Shown: in pieces, positions 1 to 8,965 of the stretch
How positions within the stretch are numbered: position 1 is the first letter of the stretch
Layout of the letters: each line of letters begins with the position of its first letter
Assembly (NCBI GenBank): GCA_025998755.1
Contig: AP024674.1
Coordinates: forward strand, 1,872,162 to 1,936,161
Direction of reading: 5' to 3'
DNA from: Armatimonadota bacterium
Lineage (GTDB): Bacteria; Armatimonadota; UBA5829; DSUL01
Length of the DNA: 64,000 nt
Translations under genes and position numbers: made by a program
The notes under the pieces: model-generated
Database searches by the model: none
The model's input: the letters and a program-made list of their open reading frames with translations, nothing else
Told to the model about the DNA's origin: nothing

Positions 1-420
1 GCCTGAGGAAGTTAGCTTGTGCAGAGAGCCGACGGCGTCCAGAACATAGACCGATCCGTCCCCGGCGATGGCCGCCGACGGCGTGTTCTGGTCGCCAAAA
101 AACGTCGACTGCGTGGCTCCCGTGGAATACGACCAAGCCGGGGTTCCGTCGGCGTTGAACACCCGAAGAACTCCGTCCGCAGTCCCGATGTACACCCGGC
201 CTTGGGCATCGATCACGGGCGAGGCATAGTTGACAATCGTTCCCGGACCCAGGTCTACGGACCACTTGAGGTCCAGCAGCTTCGGCCCCGGCACGCTTGC
301 CTGCCCAGTACGGGCCAAATCCCGGTGATACATCGGCCACGGATGATCACTGGCAAACGATGTATTCGCCGCCGCCGCAACCATGGCGGCCGACAGGATT
401 GTCAACACACACCTGAACAT
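1..420 (-). CDS. Secreted beta-propeller (PQQ-like repeat) protein, C-terminus off the left edge
   Basis: The reading frame starts at an ATG at 420 behind an AAGGAG ribosome site 9 nt upstream and is open to base 1, so at least 140 residues are present and the C-terminus is missing. The first 26 or so residues form a signal peptide (positive start, then an Ala-rich hydrophobic core ending near SFAS). The mature part has repeated beta-propeller blades of the PQQ/WD40-like type: 'ASPVIDAQGRVYIGTADGVL' is followed by an equivalent blade with 'AIAGDGSVYVLDAVGSL'. Such proteins act outside the cytoplasm as binding or scaffold proteins; no catalytic function can be read here. It lies 73 bp downstream of the pseudopilin and probably shares its transcript, which begins at the Fur-family gene. 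Confidence 0.8.
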   Translation of the reverse strand, partial: MFRCVLTILSAAMVAAAANTSFASDHPWPMYHRDLARTGQASVPGPKLLDLKWSVDLGPGTIVNYASPVIDAQGRVYIGTADGVLRVFNADGTPAWSYSTGATQSTFFGDQNTPSAAIAGDGSVYVLDAVGSLHKLTSSG

Positions 421-493
421 AGCGGTTTTCTCCTTTTCGCTTCCCCGGAAGAGCCAGCATCCATCTGCAATCTGGTTCACCCGGCCAAGGGGG

Positions 494-1165
494 TCAAAAA
501 TCGGCTGCGATTGCGTGGGCCTCTGGACGCGTGCGCCGCACGCTGCCGTCAGAGTAGAGCCGGTTCATAATCCCCGTCCCGTGGGGAAAGATGACCCGCC
601 GCACCCGGGGATTCGGGTCACGCACAATGCTGTCGCGCACCCAGATGACGCCAGATGCCTCGCTTGTCGCACCGTGGGCCAGAACGGTTTGCTGCACCTG
701 CCCGTTGAACTGGTTCAGGTCGAGCTGCGGTTCGTCTCCGCCGTAAATGGTCTGCTCGTAGTCGCGGCCATAAAAGACATACGTCTGCTCCCATGAGCCG
801 CGCCCGGCGGAGGGAGGCAGACCCCGCACCGCATCCGGACACACAAGCACGCCGCGGTCAGTCAGATACGGCCCCAGCACCTTCCACGGGGTCAGTTTGC
901 GAGGATCCTTCAAGGGGTCATATCCGGCCGGAGCGGCCCCTTGCATCGTAAAAAGGGTGTCTATCACGGGCATCCGGTCGCGGTAGTCGTTGCAATAGGC
1001 CTTGATGGCCACACCGATCTGCTTGAGGTTGCTGGCGCACACCGTCGCCCTGCCCTGTGCTTTCACCCTGGCGAAAACCGGGAAAAGCATGGCCGCGAGG
1101 ATCGCGATGATCGCGATGACGACCAGCAGTTCGATCAGCGTAAAACCGCGCCGCTCCCGCGCCAT
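494..1165 (-). CDS. Pseudopilin-like protein (prepilin N-terminal methylation motif)
   Basis: A 223-residue protein that begins [20 protein letters not shown]. This is the class III signal: a short basic leader, then cleavage after G before F, with Glu at +5 and a hydrophobic helix of about 20 residues. The rest is globular and resembles the large DUF1559/H-X9-DG group of pseudopilin-like proteins common in Planctomycetota and Armatimonadota; near the C-terminus there is a related H-x10-DG arrangement ([13 protein letters not shown]). Cleavage by a prepilin peptidase and assembly into, or anchoring at, a type II secretion-like pseudopilus is inferred from the N-terminus. The start codon lies 13 nt after the stop of the Fur-family gene, whose end supplies the GAGG ribosome site, so the two are almost certainly cotranscribed. 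Confidence 0.85.
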   Translation of the reverse strand: MARERRGFTLIELLVVIAIIAILAAMLFPVFARVKAQGRATVCASNLKQIGVAIKAYCNDYRDRMPVIDTLFTMQGAAPAGYDPLKDPRKLTPWKVLGPYLTDRGVLVCPDAVRGLPPSAGRGSWEQTYVFYGRDYEQTIYGGDEPQLDLNQFNGQVQQTVLAHGATSEASGVIWVRDSIVRDPNPRVRRVIFPHGTGIMNRLYSDGSVRRTRPEAHAIAADF

Positions 1166-1178
1166 AAGTCAGAAATCC

Positions 1179-1658
1179 TCAGATGACAACCGGCGACACC
1201 TGCTCCTGATGCTCTGCACATTCCTTGCAGCAACCGCCGACCTCAACGCGCACACTTTCAGTGCGGAAGCCCAGATTGTCCCGCAGCTCTTCCTTCAACC
1301 TGTCAAGAGTGGCGGTCCGCAGCTCCGAAACGCGCCCGCATTGGTAGCAGCAAGCGTGAAGATGATCGCCAAGACCCCGCGCCTCGTAGAAATGCTGGTC
1401 GCCCCGGACGTGCAGGAAGTCCAGTTCCTCCACAAGGCCGTGCTGTTTCAACAAGGCCAGGGTTCGGTAGACGGTGGCCCGGTCGACGGAGATCTGCCTC
1501 TCGCGGGCCAGCTCCTGGATGCGGGCGGCATCCAGGTGGCCGCCCTCGCTCTCGATGAGTTCGAGGATCTTGCGTCTCTGGTTGGTGAGCCGGACTCCCC
1601 GGGCGACTAGTTTGGTAGCCAGCAGGCTTCCCGGTCTTGGTCTAGCAGACATTGTCAT
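1179..1658 (-). CDS. Fur/PerR-family metal-responsive transcriptional repressor
   Basis: About 159 residues. The N-terminal winged helix has 'RLTNQRRKILELI' and 'DRATVYRTLALLKQHGLV', the classic Fur DNA-binding helix. The C-terminal dimerisation domain has a histidine-rich metal site (GDHLHACCYQC) and two CxxC pairs (CYQC and CKEC), as in zinc-structured Fur, PerR and Zur proteins. Which metal or signal it senses cannot be decided. ATG codons at 1658 and 1652 are both possible; AGAGG lies 4 and 10 nt upstream of them, respectively, and a TTG at 1661 is less likely. It heads an apparent operon with the pseudopilin and beta-propeller genes and is served by the promoter at 1734-1762. Auto-repression is usual in the family, but I see no clear Fur box. 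Confidence 0.9.
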   Translation of the reverse strand: MTMSARPRPGSLLATKLVARGVRLTNQRRKILELIESEGGHLDAARIQELARERQISVDRATVYRTLALLKQHGLVEELDFLHVRGDQHFYEARGLGDHLHACCYQCGRVSELRTATLDRLKEELRDNLGFRTESVRVEVGGCCKECAEHQEQVSPVVI

Positions 1659-1733
1659 CAAACCTCTTCAGCGCTGAGAAGTCTGTCAGGGGCGCAGGCC
1701 CTAACCTTCTGCGAACATTTCGCACCCAGACAC

Positions 1734-1762
1734 ACTGTAACCCACACGTCATGCTCTGTCAA
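1734..1762 (-). promoter_or_regulatory. Sigma70-type promoter of the Fur-family operon
   Basis: On the minus strand a perfect -35 TTGACA (1762-1757) is separated by exactly 17 nt from a -10 TACAGT (1739-1734; four of six consensus bases). It lies about 75 nt upstream of the Fur-family start codon. Confidence 0.65.
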
Positions 1763-1881
1763 GGGGATTCGAGAGATATTGCACAGAGTTCCTAATATTG
1801 CCCCCTTGCCTTCGAGCAGGAGAGGATGTGAGGAAGGGATGAACTCTTGACCGGCTCTCTGCCATCGGGAGGGAACACGCC

Positions 1882-2337
1882 GTGACGAGACGTTACGCAC
1901 TGATACTGACCGGGGCGTGGCTGGCCGTCTGCGGCCTGGCCCAGATCGGGACGCGGTCCCTGCTCCGGGTTTGGGTGGATTCCCAGCGGGATCGCTGGGT
2001 CATTCCCTATGAGGGCGAGCTCCTTCTGCTTGCGGCAGCCGCGTTTACCGGAGCAGGGATCATCATCTCTGCATTCGTAATGAACTGTCGGGACGATGGT
2101 AAGGCGGACGAGGCGTTCGTGCGCGCGGGGATCCTGCTGCTGACTGCGGCGGCACTGGGCTTGTGTGTTGCCGGGGCATGCCAGGCCGGGCTGCACGTGG
2201 CGCGGCTGGCGATCCCGGGCGGGTCCCTGCACCCTCGCTCGCTGGTGGGGAGCTGCCTGGCATTCGCAGTGGCAGGCGCCGCATTGCTGGCCCGGGGAAC
2301 GGCATTGGCCCGTCCTCCGGGGCCCGGACGCGGATGA
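1882..2337 (+). CDS. Small membrane protein of unknown function
   Basis: 151 residues from a GTG start preceded by GGGAGGG. Three or four hydrophobic segments are visible: about residues 5-25, 46-66, 83-105 and 122-140. The loop after the second segment is charged (MNCRDDGKADEA). I do not recognise a family. It is divergent from the Fur-family operon and ends 20 bp before the 3' end of accA on the opposite strand. Codon use looks coding (strong third-position GC), and the ribosome site is good, so it is probably real. Confidence 0.6.
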   Translation: MTRRYALILTGAWLAVCGLAQIGTRSLLRVWVDSQRDRWVIPYEGELLLLAAAAFTGAGIIISAFVMNCRDDGKADEAFVRAGILLLTAAALGLCVAGACQAGLHVARLAIPGGSLHPRSLVGSCLAFAVAGAALLARGTALARPPGPGRG

Positions 2338-2357
2338 CCCGGGCCACGAGTATTGTA

Positions 2358-3413
2358 TCAGTTCCCGGCTGCGGCCTTACGCGTCCGGGATGGCTTGTCA
2401 CCCTGACGGGAATTTCCGTTGGAGGAGGCCGCGCCTGCCGGCTTTTCTGGTGCCTGAGCCGTCTCCCAGACTCCCATTGACCGGAAGCGTGCGTATCGCT
2501 TCCAAAGGAGTTCCTGCACATCCGACCCGGCAAGCTCCTGAAGCTCGGCCAGCACCGCTTCCCGGAAGAGACGGGCGGCCGCTTCCGGATCCCGATGCGC
2601 CCCTCCGAACGGCTCCGGCACGATGCGGTCTATCAGACCGAAGCGCAGAGCCTCAGCCGCAGTGAGCTTGAGAGCCTCGGCGGCTTCCTGCTTGCGTTCC
2701 GGATCGCGCCACAGGATGGCGGCGCATCCCTCCGGCGGGATCACCGAGTAGATGGCGTGCTCCAGCATCAGAATCCGGTCACCCACCGCGATACCAAGCG
2801 CCCCGCCGCTGCCACCTTCCCCAATGACCACCACCACAATGGGCGTGCGGATGCGGAACATCTCCATGAGGTTCCGCGCGATGGCCTCACTGATGCCTCG
2901 CTCTTCAGCCTCCACGGAGCAATCCGCGGCCGGGGTGTCCACGATGGCCACCACCGGCTTTCGAAGCTTCTCTGCAAGCTTCATGAGACGCAAAGCCTTG
3001 CGATATCCCTCGGGGCGGGCAGAGCCGAAATTCCGCAACCTGCGCTCTTTGATGTCGCGCCCTTTCTGGTGCCCCAACACCACGACGGGGTAGCCGCTCA
3101 TCCAGCCCAGGCCACCCACGATGGCCGGATCGTCTCCGTAGAGTCTGTCGCCGTGAAGCTCCAGAAAATCGTCGAAGGCGGCGTTCAGAAAGTCGGACGT
3201 ATAGGGGCGCCGCGGGTGCCTCGCCAGACGCACCTTGTCCCAGGCGGTCAGGTTCTCGAAGAAGATGCCGATGACCCGGTCCCGCTCGGCCTCCAGCGTC
3301 GCGATATCGGCGGAGCGGTCTTCGCCCTCTTCGAGGCTGCGCCGCTTGATCTCGGCGATGTCCGCGTCAAGCTGATCTATCAGCTCGATGAAGTCAGCTC
3401 TTTCTTCGGTCAC
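2358..3413 (-). CDS. accA: Acetyl-CoA carboxylase carboxyltransferase, alpha subunit
   Basis: 351 residues; with AccD it forms the carboxyltransferase that moves CO2 from biotin-BCCP to acetyl-CoA, giving malonyl-CoA for fatty-acid synthesis. Family marks: the FARHP-like 'VRLARHPRRP' (61-70), HGDR (87-90), and the crotonase-fold glycine loop GEGGSGGAL (198-206). The N-terminal helical region is normal. The last 30 residues form a Pro/Ala/Ser-rich basic tail not found in E. coli AccA (319 residues). The gene overlaps the end of accD by 20 bp, so translation is probably coupled. Biotin carboxylase and BCCP genes are not in the window. Confidence 0.96.
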   Translation of the reverse strand: MTEERADFIELIDQLDADIAEIKRRSLEEGEDRSADIATLEAERDRVIGIFFENLTAWDKVRLARHPRRPYTSDFLNAAFDDFLELHGDRLYGDDPAIVGGLGWMSGYPVVVLGHQKGRDIKERRLRNFGSARPEGYRKALRLMKLAEKLRKPVVAIVDTPAADCSVEAEERGISEAIARNLMEMFRIRTPIVVVVIGEGGSGGALGIAVGDRILMLEHAIYSVIPPEGCAAILWRDPERKQEAAEALKLTAAEALRFGLIDRIVPEPFGGAHRDPEAAARLFREAVLAELQELAGSDVQELLWKRYARFRSMGVWETAQAPEKPAGAASSNGNSRQGDKPSRTRKAAAGN

Positions 3414-4254
3414 CCGTCACCTCCGCAGCGCAGAAGCGCAGAATCTTGCCCAGAGTATCCCGCATCTCCCTGCGGGGAACGATCAGGTCCACCATCCCGT
3501 GTTCCAGCTGGAACTCGGCGCGCTGGAAGTTCTCCGGCACCTTGGTTACCTGAGCCTGGGCTGCCACACGCTGACCGGCAAAGCCCACCAGGGCGCCGGG
3601 TTCGCTGATAATGATGTCTCCCACCGATGCGTAGCTGGCGTGCACGCCGGCCATGGTGGGATCCGTGAATACGGTGATATACGGGATGCCTTCGTCCATC
3701 AGACGGGCGCATCCGGCTGCCGTCTTGGCCATCTGCATCAGGGAGAGAAGGCCCTCCTGCATCCTGGCCCCCCCGCTGGCGGTGAACATGATCACGGGCA
3801 GCCGAAGCTCAATGGCCCTCTCCATTGCCCGCACGATCTTTTCGCCGACGGACGATCCCATGCTCCCGCCCATGAACGAGAAGTCCGCGACGCCGATGAC
3901 GCAGTCAAAACCGTGGATGGCAGCCTGCCCCGTGACGAAACCTTCGCGCAGACCCGTGGACGAGCGTCCCTTTTCCAGTTTCTGACGGTATTCCGGGAAG
4001 CCCAGGGGATCGCAGGCCTGCACCTCACGGTCCATCTCCTGGAATGATCCTTCATCCACCGTGATGCGCAGGCGTTCCTGCCATCCCAGGCGGTAATGGT
4101 ATCCGCACTTCCCGCAGACCCGCAGCGCCTTCTCCAGTTCGGGCACGAACAGGATGACCTCACACTTCGGGCACTTTGTCCAGAGCCCTTCCGGAACCTG
4201 CTCCGCCTTCTGCACCGCCTGAGACCGGCGTCTGAACCAGCCGTTTCTTGCCAT
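3394..4254 (-). CDS. accD: Acetyl-CoA carboxylase carboxyltransferase, beta subunit
   Basis: 286 residues from the ATG at 4254, chosen because AGGGAG lies just upstream and because family members begin with a short basic stretch before the zinc ribbon. The four-Cys zinc ribbon is C28-x2-C31 and C47-x2-C50. The crotonase fold includes 'TASGGARMQEG' (about 158-168), which forms the oxyanion site. It partners AccA, encoded immediately downstream with a 20-bp overlap. The gene is divergent from pheA, with a 135-bp shared upstream region. Confidence 0.96.
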   Translation of the reverse strand: MARNGWFRRRSQAVQKAEQVPEGLWTKCPKCEVILFVPELEKALRVCGKCGYHYRLGWQERLRITVDEGSFQEMDREVQACDPLGFPEYRQKLEKGRSSTGLREGFVTGQAAIHGFDCVIGVADFSFMGGSMGSSVGEKIVRAMERAIELRLPVIMFTASGGARMQEGLLSLMQMAKTAAGCARLMDEGIPYITVFTDPTMAGVHASYASVGDIIISEPGALVGFAGQRVAAQAQVTKVPENFQRAEFQLEHGMVDLIVPRREMRDTLGKILRFCAAEVTGDRRKS

Positions 4255-4328
4255 AGCGCTCCCTGTGTCAGAGTTAGCCCGGCAGCCCCTACAGGGCGCA
4301 AGACTCGTCATTTTACCTCACCGGCCTG

Positions 4329-4334
4329 TATAAT
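4329..4334 (+). promoter_or_regulatory. Candidate -10 element upstream of pheA
   Basis: A perfect TATAAT lies about 55 nt upstream of the pheA start in the accD/pheA divergent region. No good -35 is visible at 16-18 nt, so only the -10 is offered. Confidence 0.35.
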
Positions 4335-4389
4335 CTCAACGCCCCAATGCTGCTGCGGCGGGGAAGATGAGCGGAAGAGGCGGCGCATT

Positions 4390-5457
4390 TTGGACCTTTC
4401 TGATCTCAGGCGGCAGATAGACGAACTGGACGCGCAGTTGCTGGAACTGCTGAACCGGCGCGCGGAGCTTGCCATCGAGATCGGCAAGCGCAAGACCGAG
4501 AGCGCAAGCGTCAGCATATTTGCGCCGGAGCGCGAGCGCCTCGTGCTGGACCGCTTGGTGGAGAGGAACAATGGTCCCCTCTCCAACGAGAGCATCAAGA
4601 GCATCTACCGCGAGATCATCTCCTCCATGCGCGCCCTGGAGAAGCCGCTGACCGTGGTCTACTGGGGACCGCCTGCCACCAACACGCACCTGGCCAGTAT
4701 CCGCAAGTTCGGGTCCTCTACCACCTTCGTCCCGGCCGACACCATCGCCGACGTCTTCGAGGAGGTGCAGAAAGGCCACGCGGATTTCGGCGTTGTGCCG
4801 ATCGAGAACTCCATCGAGGGGATCGTGACGCACAGCCTGGACATGTTTCTGAAGTCGGATCTGAAGATCTGCGCCGAGGTCTACCTGCCCATCTGCCACT
4901 GCCTGCTTTCAAAGGCCGAAGACCTTTCGCAGGTGAAGAAGCTCTATTCCATCCCGGTTGCCACCGCGCAGTGTCGCCAGTGGCTGACCACGCACCTGAA
5001 GGACGTGGAGATCGTGGACGCATCCACCACGGCCAAGGCGGCCATCCTGGCGGCAAACGATCCTCCTAGCGGCGCCATCGCGGGAGAGTTGGCAGCGCAG
5101 GTCTACGGCCTGAACATCCTGGCGGACCACATCGAAGACAATCCCGGCAACCGGACCCGGTTCCTGGCGGTGGGCTATCTGGAACCCGGTCCGAGCGGAC
5201 GGGACAAGACCAGCATCGTGTTCTCCGTGCCGCACAGGGCGGGGTCGCTCTACAAGGCGCTGGAGGTCTTCTTCGAGCTGGACATCAACCTTACACTCAT
5301 CGAGAGCCGCCCCACCAAGCTGCTCCCTTGGGAATACGTCTTCTACGTGGACGCGCAGGGGCACCAGAAAGAAGAGAAGATGACCCGGGCAGTGCAGATG
5401 CTGAAGGAGAGGGCCAGCTTTCTCTCGGTGCTGGGCAGCTACCCGGAAGCGGACTGA
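4390..5457 (+). CDS. pheA: Bifunctional chorismate mutase / prephenate dehydratase (P-protein)
   Basis: 355 residues. Converts chorismate to prephenate and then phenylpyruvate in phenylalanine synthesis. Domains: AroQ chorismate mutase at 1-85 (LRRQIDELDAQLLELLNRR and the GKRK basic residues), prephenate dehydratase at about 87-265 (PIENSIEG at 137-144; the NRTRF motif at 254-258 holds the catalytic Thr) and a C-terminal ACT domain at about 275-345 with the phenylalanine-binding ESRP (305-308). The start is a TTG at 4390 with AAGAGG 9 nt upstream; there is no ATG or GTG in frame between it and accD, and the protein then begins exactly where the family does. Feedback inhibition by phenylalanine is expected from the ACT domain. 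The 3' end overlaps the convergent CorC-like gene by 19 bp. Confidence 0.95.
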   Translation: MDLSDLRRQIDELDAQLLELLNRRAELAIEIGKRKTESASVSIFAPERERLVLDRLVERNNGPLSNESIKSIYREIISSMRALEKPLTVVYWGPPATNTHLASIRKFGSSTTFVPADTIADVFEEVQKGHADFGVVPIENSIEGIVTHSLDMFLKSDLKICAEVYLPICHCLLSKAEDLSQVKKLYSIPVATAQCRQWLTTHLKDVEIVDASTTAKAAILAANDPPSGAIAGELAAQVYGLNILADHIEDNPGNRTRFLAVGYLEPGPSGRDKTSIVFSVPHRAGSLYKALEVFFELDINLTLIESRPTKLLPWEYVFYVDAQGHQKEEKMTRAVQMLKERASFLSVLGSYPEAD

Positions 5458-6818
5458 CCGGCTGAGGCGCTCTGCTCGTCCTTCCCGTCTTCCCCCGAAG
5501 CGGGAGGTTCTCCGTCTTCTCTGAGCGGCTCGATGCGGATCTTGCGCAGGCGGCGGCCTTCTTTCTCCTGGACGGTCATCCGCCAGCCACTGAACTCCAC
5601 GCTGTCGCCCACTTCAGGCTCTTTGCCCAGCGTCCCGAACACGAACCCGCCGATGGTCTCGAACTCGTCTTCGGGCAGGCGAGCGTCCAGCTGCTCGTTC
5701 AAGTCGTCTATATTCAGACGGGCATCCACCACCCAGGCATCCTCGTCCTGAATGGTGATGAGCGGCTCCTCGTGGTCGTACTCATCGCGGATCTCCCCGA
5801 CGATCTCCTCTATGAGGTCCTCCACCGTGACCAACCCGGCAGTCCCCCCGTATTCGTCCCGCACGATGGCCATCTGCCGGTTGTTGGAGCGGAACTCCGC
5901 CAGGAGCTCGCTGACCTTCTTGTTTTCCGGCACGAAGAACGCCGGGCGCACAATGTCACGCAGGCTTGCCTCGCGTTTCTCCGGGGATGCCAGGATGGGT
6001 AACAGATCCTTGGCGTGGATGATGCCGATGATGGTGTCCACATTGCCGTCAATGACGGGAAGGCGGGAATGTCCGCTTTCCATAATGACGGAGACCGCTT
6101 CGAGGACGGGGGTATCGGCGTCCACCACCTTCATGTCGATCCGCGGCACCATCACTTGGCGGACGACGGTGTCCGTAAACTCGAAGATGGAGTCGATCAT
6201 CTCTTTCTCGTCCTCTTCGATGACGCCTTCCTCTTCCCCGGCCTCCACCAGCACCATAAGTTCTTCTTCCGTGAGGGCAGGCCAGGAGAGGCGGACCTTT
6301 GCACCGAAGGGAGCGAGCAACGCGCCTGCAACGACCGCGACCAGGCGCACAGCGGGCTTCATCAGCCGGGAGACAAGAGCCGAAACGCCGATGGTCTTCA
6401 GAGCGATGCGCTCGGACTGGTGGGCGGCAATGCTGCGGCTGAACGACTCCGCCACCAGGATGAAAAGAATACCTGTCACCGTCACGGCGATCAGGATGCC
6501 CAGCGCCTCCGCGTTGGCGCTGATCAGGTCATAAGCCGAGCGCTCCAGAAGCCTCCCCAGCCAGCGGCCGGGACCGGCCGCGCTCGTGGCCGCAGCCAGA
6601 AGCCAGAGGAGAAGTCCCAGAGTATGGGCGGCGGCCGCCGCCAGCGAGGGATCCTCCAGCAGGGCCATCGCCCTTCGGGAAAGGCGCCCGTTCTGCTCGC
6701 CCAGCTCCCGGATACGGGAGCGGCGCACCGACACCAGGGCAGTCCCGACTGCTCCGAAGAAGGCTCCCGCCAGGACCAGCCCGAAGAACAGAGCCAGATT
6801 ACTTAGCCAGTCGTCCAC
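5439..6818 (-). CDS. CNNM/CorC/HlyC-family membrane protein with DUF21 and CBS pair
   Basis: 459 residues from a GTG. Order: N-terminal transmembrane DUF21 region (roughly residues 1-190, hydrophobic segments near 5-30, 60-85, 105-130 and 150-175), an acidic linker (EAGEEEGVIEEDEKEMI), two CBS domains (about 205-330; VMVPRIDM and GHSRLPVID are typical), and a C-terminal CorC_HlyC domain (to about 430; 'EFETIGGFVFGTLG'). The family is linked to magnesium or cobalt efflux, and many members are mislabelled haemolysins. The CBS pair would bind adenine nucleotides. The tail is acidic and Ser/Gly-rich. It is the last core gene before the recombinase remnants. Confidence 0.9.
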   Translation of the reverse strand: MDDWLSNLALFFGLVLAGAFFGAVGTALVSVRRSRIRELGEQNGRLSRRAMALLEDPSLAAAAAHTLGLLLWLLAAATSAAGPGRWLGRLLERSAYDLISANAEALGILIAVTVTGILFILVAESFSRSIAAHQSERIALKTIGVSALVSRLMKPAVRLVAVVAGALLAPFGAKVRLSWPALTEEELMVLVEAGEEEGVIEEDEKEMIDSIFEFTDTVVRQVMVPRIDMKVVDADTPVLEAVSVIMESGHSRLPVIDGNVDTIIGIIHAKDLLPILASPEKREASLRDIVRPAFFVPENKKVSELLAEFRSNNRQMAIVRDEYGGTAGLVTVEDLIEEIVGEIRDEYDHEEPLITIQDEDAWVVDARLNIDDLNEQLDARLPEDEFETIGGFVFGTLGKEPEVGDSVEFSGWRMTVQEKEGRRLRKIRIEPLREDGEPPASGEDGKDEQSASAGQSASG

Positions 6819-6879
6819 TTTTGAGTCCCACCCGGCGAAACTGCCTCAGCAGCCGCCCTCCGGGGGCAGAGATGCGGGG

Positions 6880-6908
6880 ACGCATAATGTATCGGCAGCA
6901 ATATGCGT
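6880..6908. repeat. Short inverted repeat near the CorC/recombinase junction
   Basis: ACGCATA (6880-6886) and its exact complement TATGCGT (6902-6908) are separated by 15 bp. It lies between the 5' end of the CorC-like gene and the recombinase remnants. It might be a regulatory or recombination half-site pair, but a 7-bp repeat can also be chance. Confidence 0.3.
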
Positions 6909-6959
6909 TAGAAAAAGCGGGCCGAGAAGGGTTTTCGGCGCTGATGGGCCGTAGTCCTG

Positions 6960-7325
6960 CTTGCGCACCGGGCACAACGCCGACAGTGATTCGAGTCTGG
7001 AAGCGATAGTTGCATCTACTGAGGACATAGTTTCCATCGTCGTCCTCTGTTATCCAAAACGGCGGAGCCCCGTCTCGAAGTCCCCTCAAGGCTCTCGTCT
7101 TTGACGCGGCCTTTGCAAACTCGGAGATGTTCTCGCTTTCCATCTCCGCTACAGCCAGCAGCACAGGCCTCACCATCCTGCCCGATGGGGTCGTAGTGTC
7201 TATCTTCACCTTTATGCAGTGGATGGCGCAGCCCGCTTCCTCGAAGAGGACCAACAGCTCGAGGCCTTCTCTTGCATTGCGGGCAAGTCTGCTGAGTTTG
7301 AAGGCCTGCAATACTATAAAATGGA
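6960..7325 (-). pseudogene. Serine recombinase fragment (resolvase catalytic domain remnant)
   Basis: The minus-strand frame reads 'AFKLSRLARNAREGLELL', then 'KIDTTTPSGRM' and 'AVAEMESENISE', which is the second half of a resolvase/invertase catalytic domain followed by the long E helix. The first 60 or so residues, with the catalytic Ser, are missing: the frame meets stop codons upstream of about 7325. After 'DDDGNYVL' (about 6975) similarity stops and the frame runs into unrelated sequence toward the CorC gene. It is therefore a double-truncated remnant. It is divergent from the larger recombinase pseudogene that starts 80 bp away, so at least two integration events or a rearrangement are implied. 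Confidence 0.75.
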
Positions 7326-7404
7326 AAGAGGTGCGAACGCCAATAGGTTACATATTACCCGACAACGGCGATAATGGGGAAGCGAAGGTCCCCAACACTG
7401 GGCT

Positions 7405-8965
7405 GGGGTAGCGATCTACCCCCGCAAGTCCAACAAGGGCGAGGGAAGCAAGAACAAGAGCAAAGTAGAGCAGACAGATTACTGCTTCACCGTCGCCGAC
7501 TAGTATCGGTTCTCTCGGGAGCATGCTACGCTCTTTGACGAGCCCGAGGGCCAGAAGAGAGAGTGGTATTGGCAGGACCCCGAGGGCAGGAACCCCGGCC
7601 CCTACAGGCCCGCCTTCACTCGACTTATGGCCGACATCGCCGCCGGCAAAATCCAGGTTGGCATCTGCCGGCGCTCGGACAGGCTGGTTCGCGACAGCGA
7701 CGTGGGCGACGCATTAGCCAAGTTTTTCAGGAAACACGACGTCCGGCTCAACTGCGCGGGCAGGGACATTGCCATCGACACTTCCCCAGGCCTTTACCAG
7801 TTCAGTGTGGAAGCGGCCAACAATCGCAGGTGGGGGATCAGATATCTGAAAACATCATACGCGACAAGCAGCTCAAGATGTCCATGGGCATGTTTGTCCG
7901 GCACCCTTCTTGTCTTGGTATTCGCTCCAGAGGCAAAGGGACTCAGGCAGTGGATCTGGTTGTGGAAGAGATCGAGTTGGTCAACAGGATATTCAGGATG
8001 TTTGCGACCGGAGAGAACGGCGCTGGCCCGATGGGCATCAACGCGATTGCCAACAGGCTGACGGACGAGGGCATCAGCCTCGCGGTCGGCGCCAAGGGCC
8101 ACAAGCCGAAACACCCCGAGAAGATCCACACATCGCAGATAATGACCATACTCAGGAATTGCGAATACATCGGCAAGTTTCGATACAAGAAGCACGAATA
8201 TGATTGCCCGGCTCTGCGTTTTCCTGCCCGGGACGGTAGCGGGAAGCTGGAGACAGCGGTGCCCGTAACATTATATGAAGTGGCTCAGGAAAAGCTGAGG
8301 CTCAACAACAGGCCGGGCAGCAAGTCGGCCTGTAGCGAGCACCTGTTGGCCGGGACAGTGGTCTGCGCCTAATGCGGCAGGCCGCTGCACGTTCACCGTG
8401 AACGCAGGAGTAGAAACAGCGACGGCAGCGAGCGCGCCGTCAGCAAGTACTACGTCGTCGGCCGCCGAGATACTGCAAGCCATTCGGGATGCGGATGCTC
8501 CAGGAAGACGTTCTTGACCAGTGGGTTCTCAATGAGCTCTGCCCATTGCTTGCGAAAGAGATTCGGGATGCTCAGTAGTCGGCCGCCAGGAATGCCGATG
8601 CCCAAACCCTTGCCGAGCTTGAGCGCAGGATTCACGAGCTTACTAGCAGGAAGTCGAAGACCCTGACCGAAATGGTTGGTGTGATGGACCCGGACCAGAT
8701 AGGGCATGTCGCGTCATCTCTCAAGGCGGAGAGAGATACTTTCCAGCGCAAGGCTGAGGAGATTCGGGCCAGGCCCGACAGGCATTCGGAACTGCCGGAT
8801 CTTTCACCCGAGGCGCTAGCGCAGATGCCGGGGTCGGCGATAAAGGACGCCCCTGCAAGAGCGGTGCAGGGGATCGCAACTGAAAGAGAGGGCATCATCG
8901 TTCTGACAAGCTTCGGCACCTATATCGGGGCCAGAATCTGCTCCATCCCAAAAGGAACGTTCTTC
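7405..8965 (+). pseudogene. Large serine recombinase, disrupted by stops and frameshifts
   Basis: Reading three frames in series rebuilds nearly a whole large serine recombinase. Frame 1 (7408 on): 'VAIYPRKSNKG' (catalytic Ser region), an in-frame TAG at 7501-7503, then 'FTRLMADIAAGKIQVGICRR' and 'RLVRD'. Near 7830 the coding frame shifts: 'ENIIRDKQLKMSMGMF', then a recombinase domain (NAIANRLTDEGISL, TSQIMTILRNCEYIGKF). A TAA at 8370-8372 interrupts the zinc ribbon 'CGRPLHVHRERR ... YYVVGRRDTASHSGCGC'. Near 8505 the frame shifts again: 'VLDQWVLNELCPLLAKEIRDAQ' is cut by TAG at 8576-8578, and a C-terminal coiled coil and beta tail (TEREGIIVLTSFGTYIGARI) follow. Three nonsense codons and two shifts make it inactive. 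No valid start remains. Likely the integrase of an element that once occupied this site. Confidence 0.8.

Noticed and set aside
4255..4311. N-terminal extension of accD to 4311
   Set aside because: The ATG at 4254 has a good ribosome site and the family start; the extension has none.
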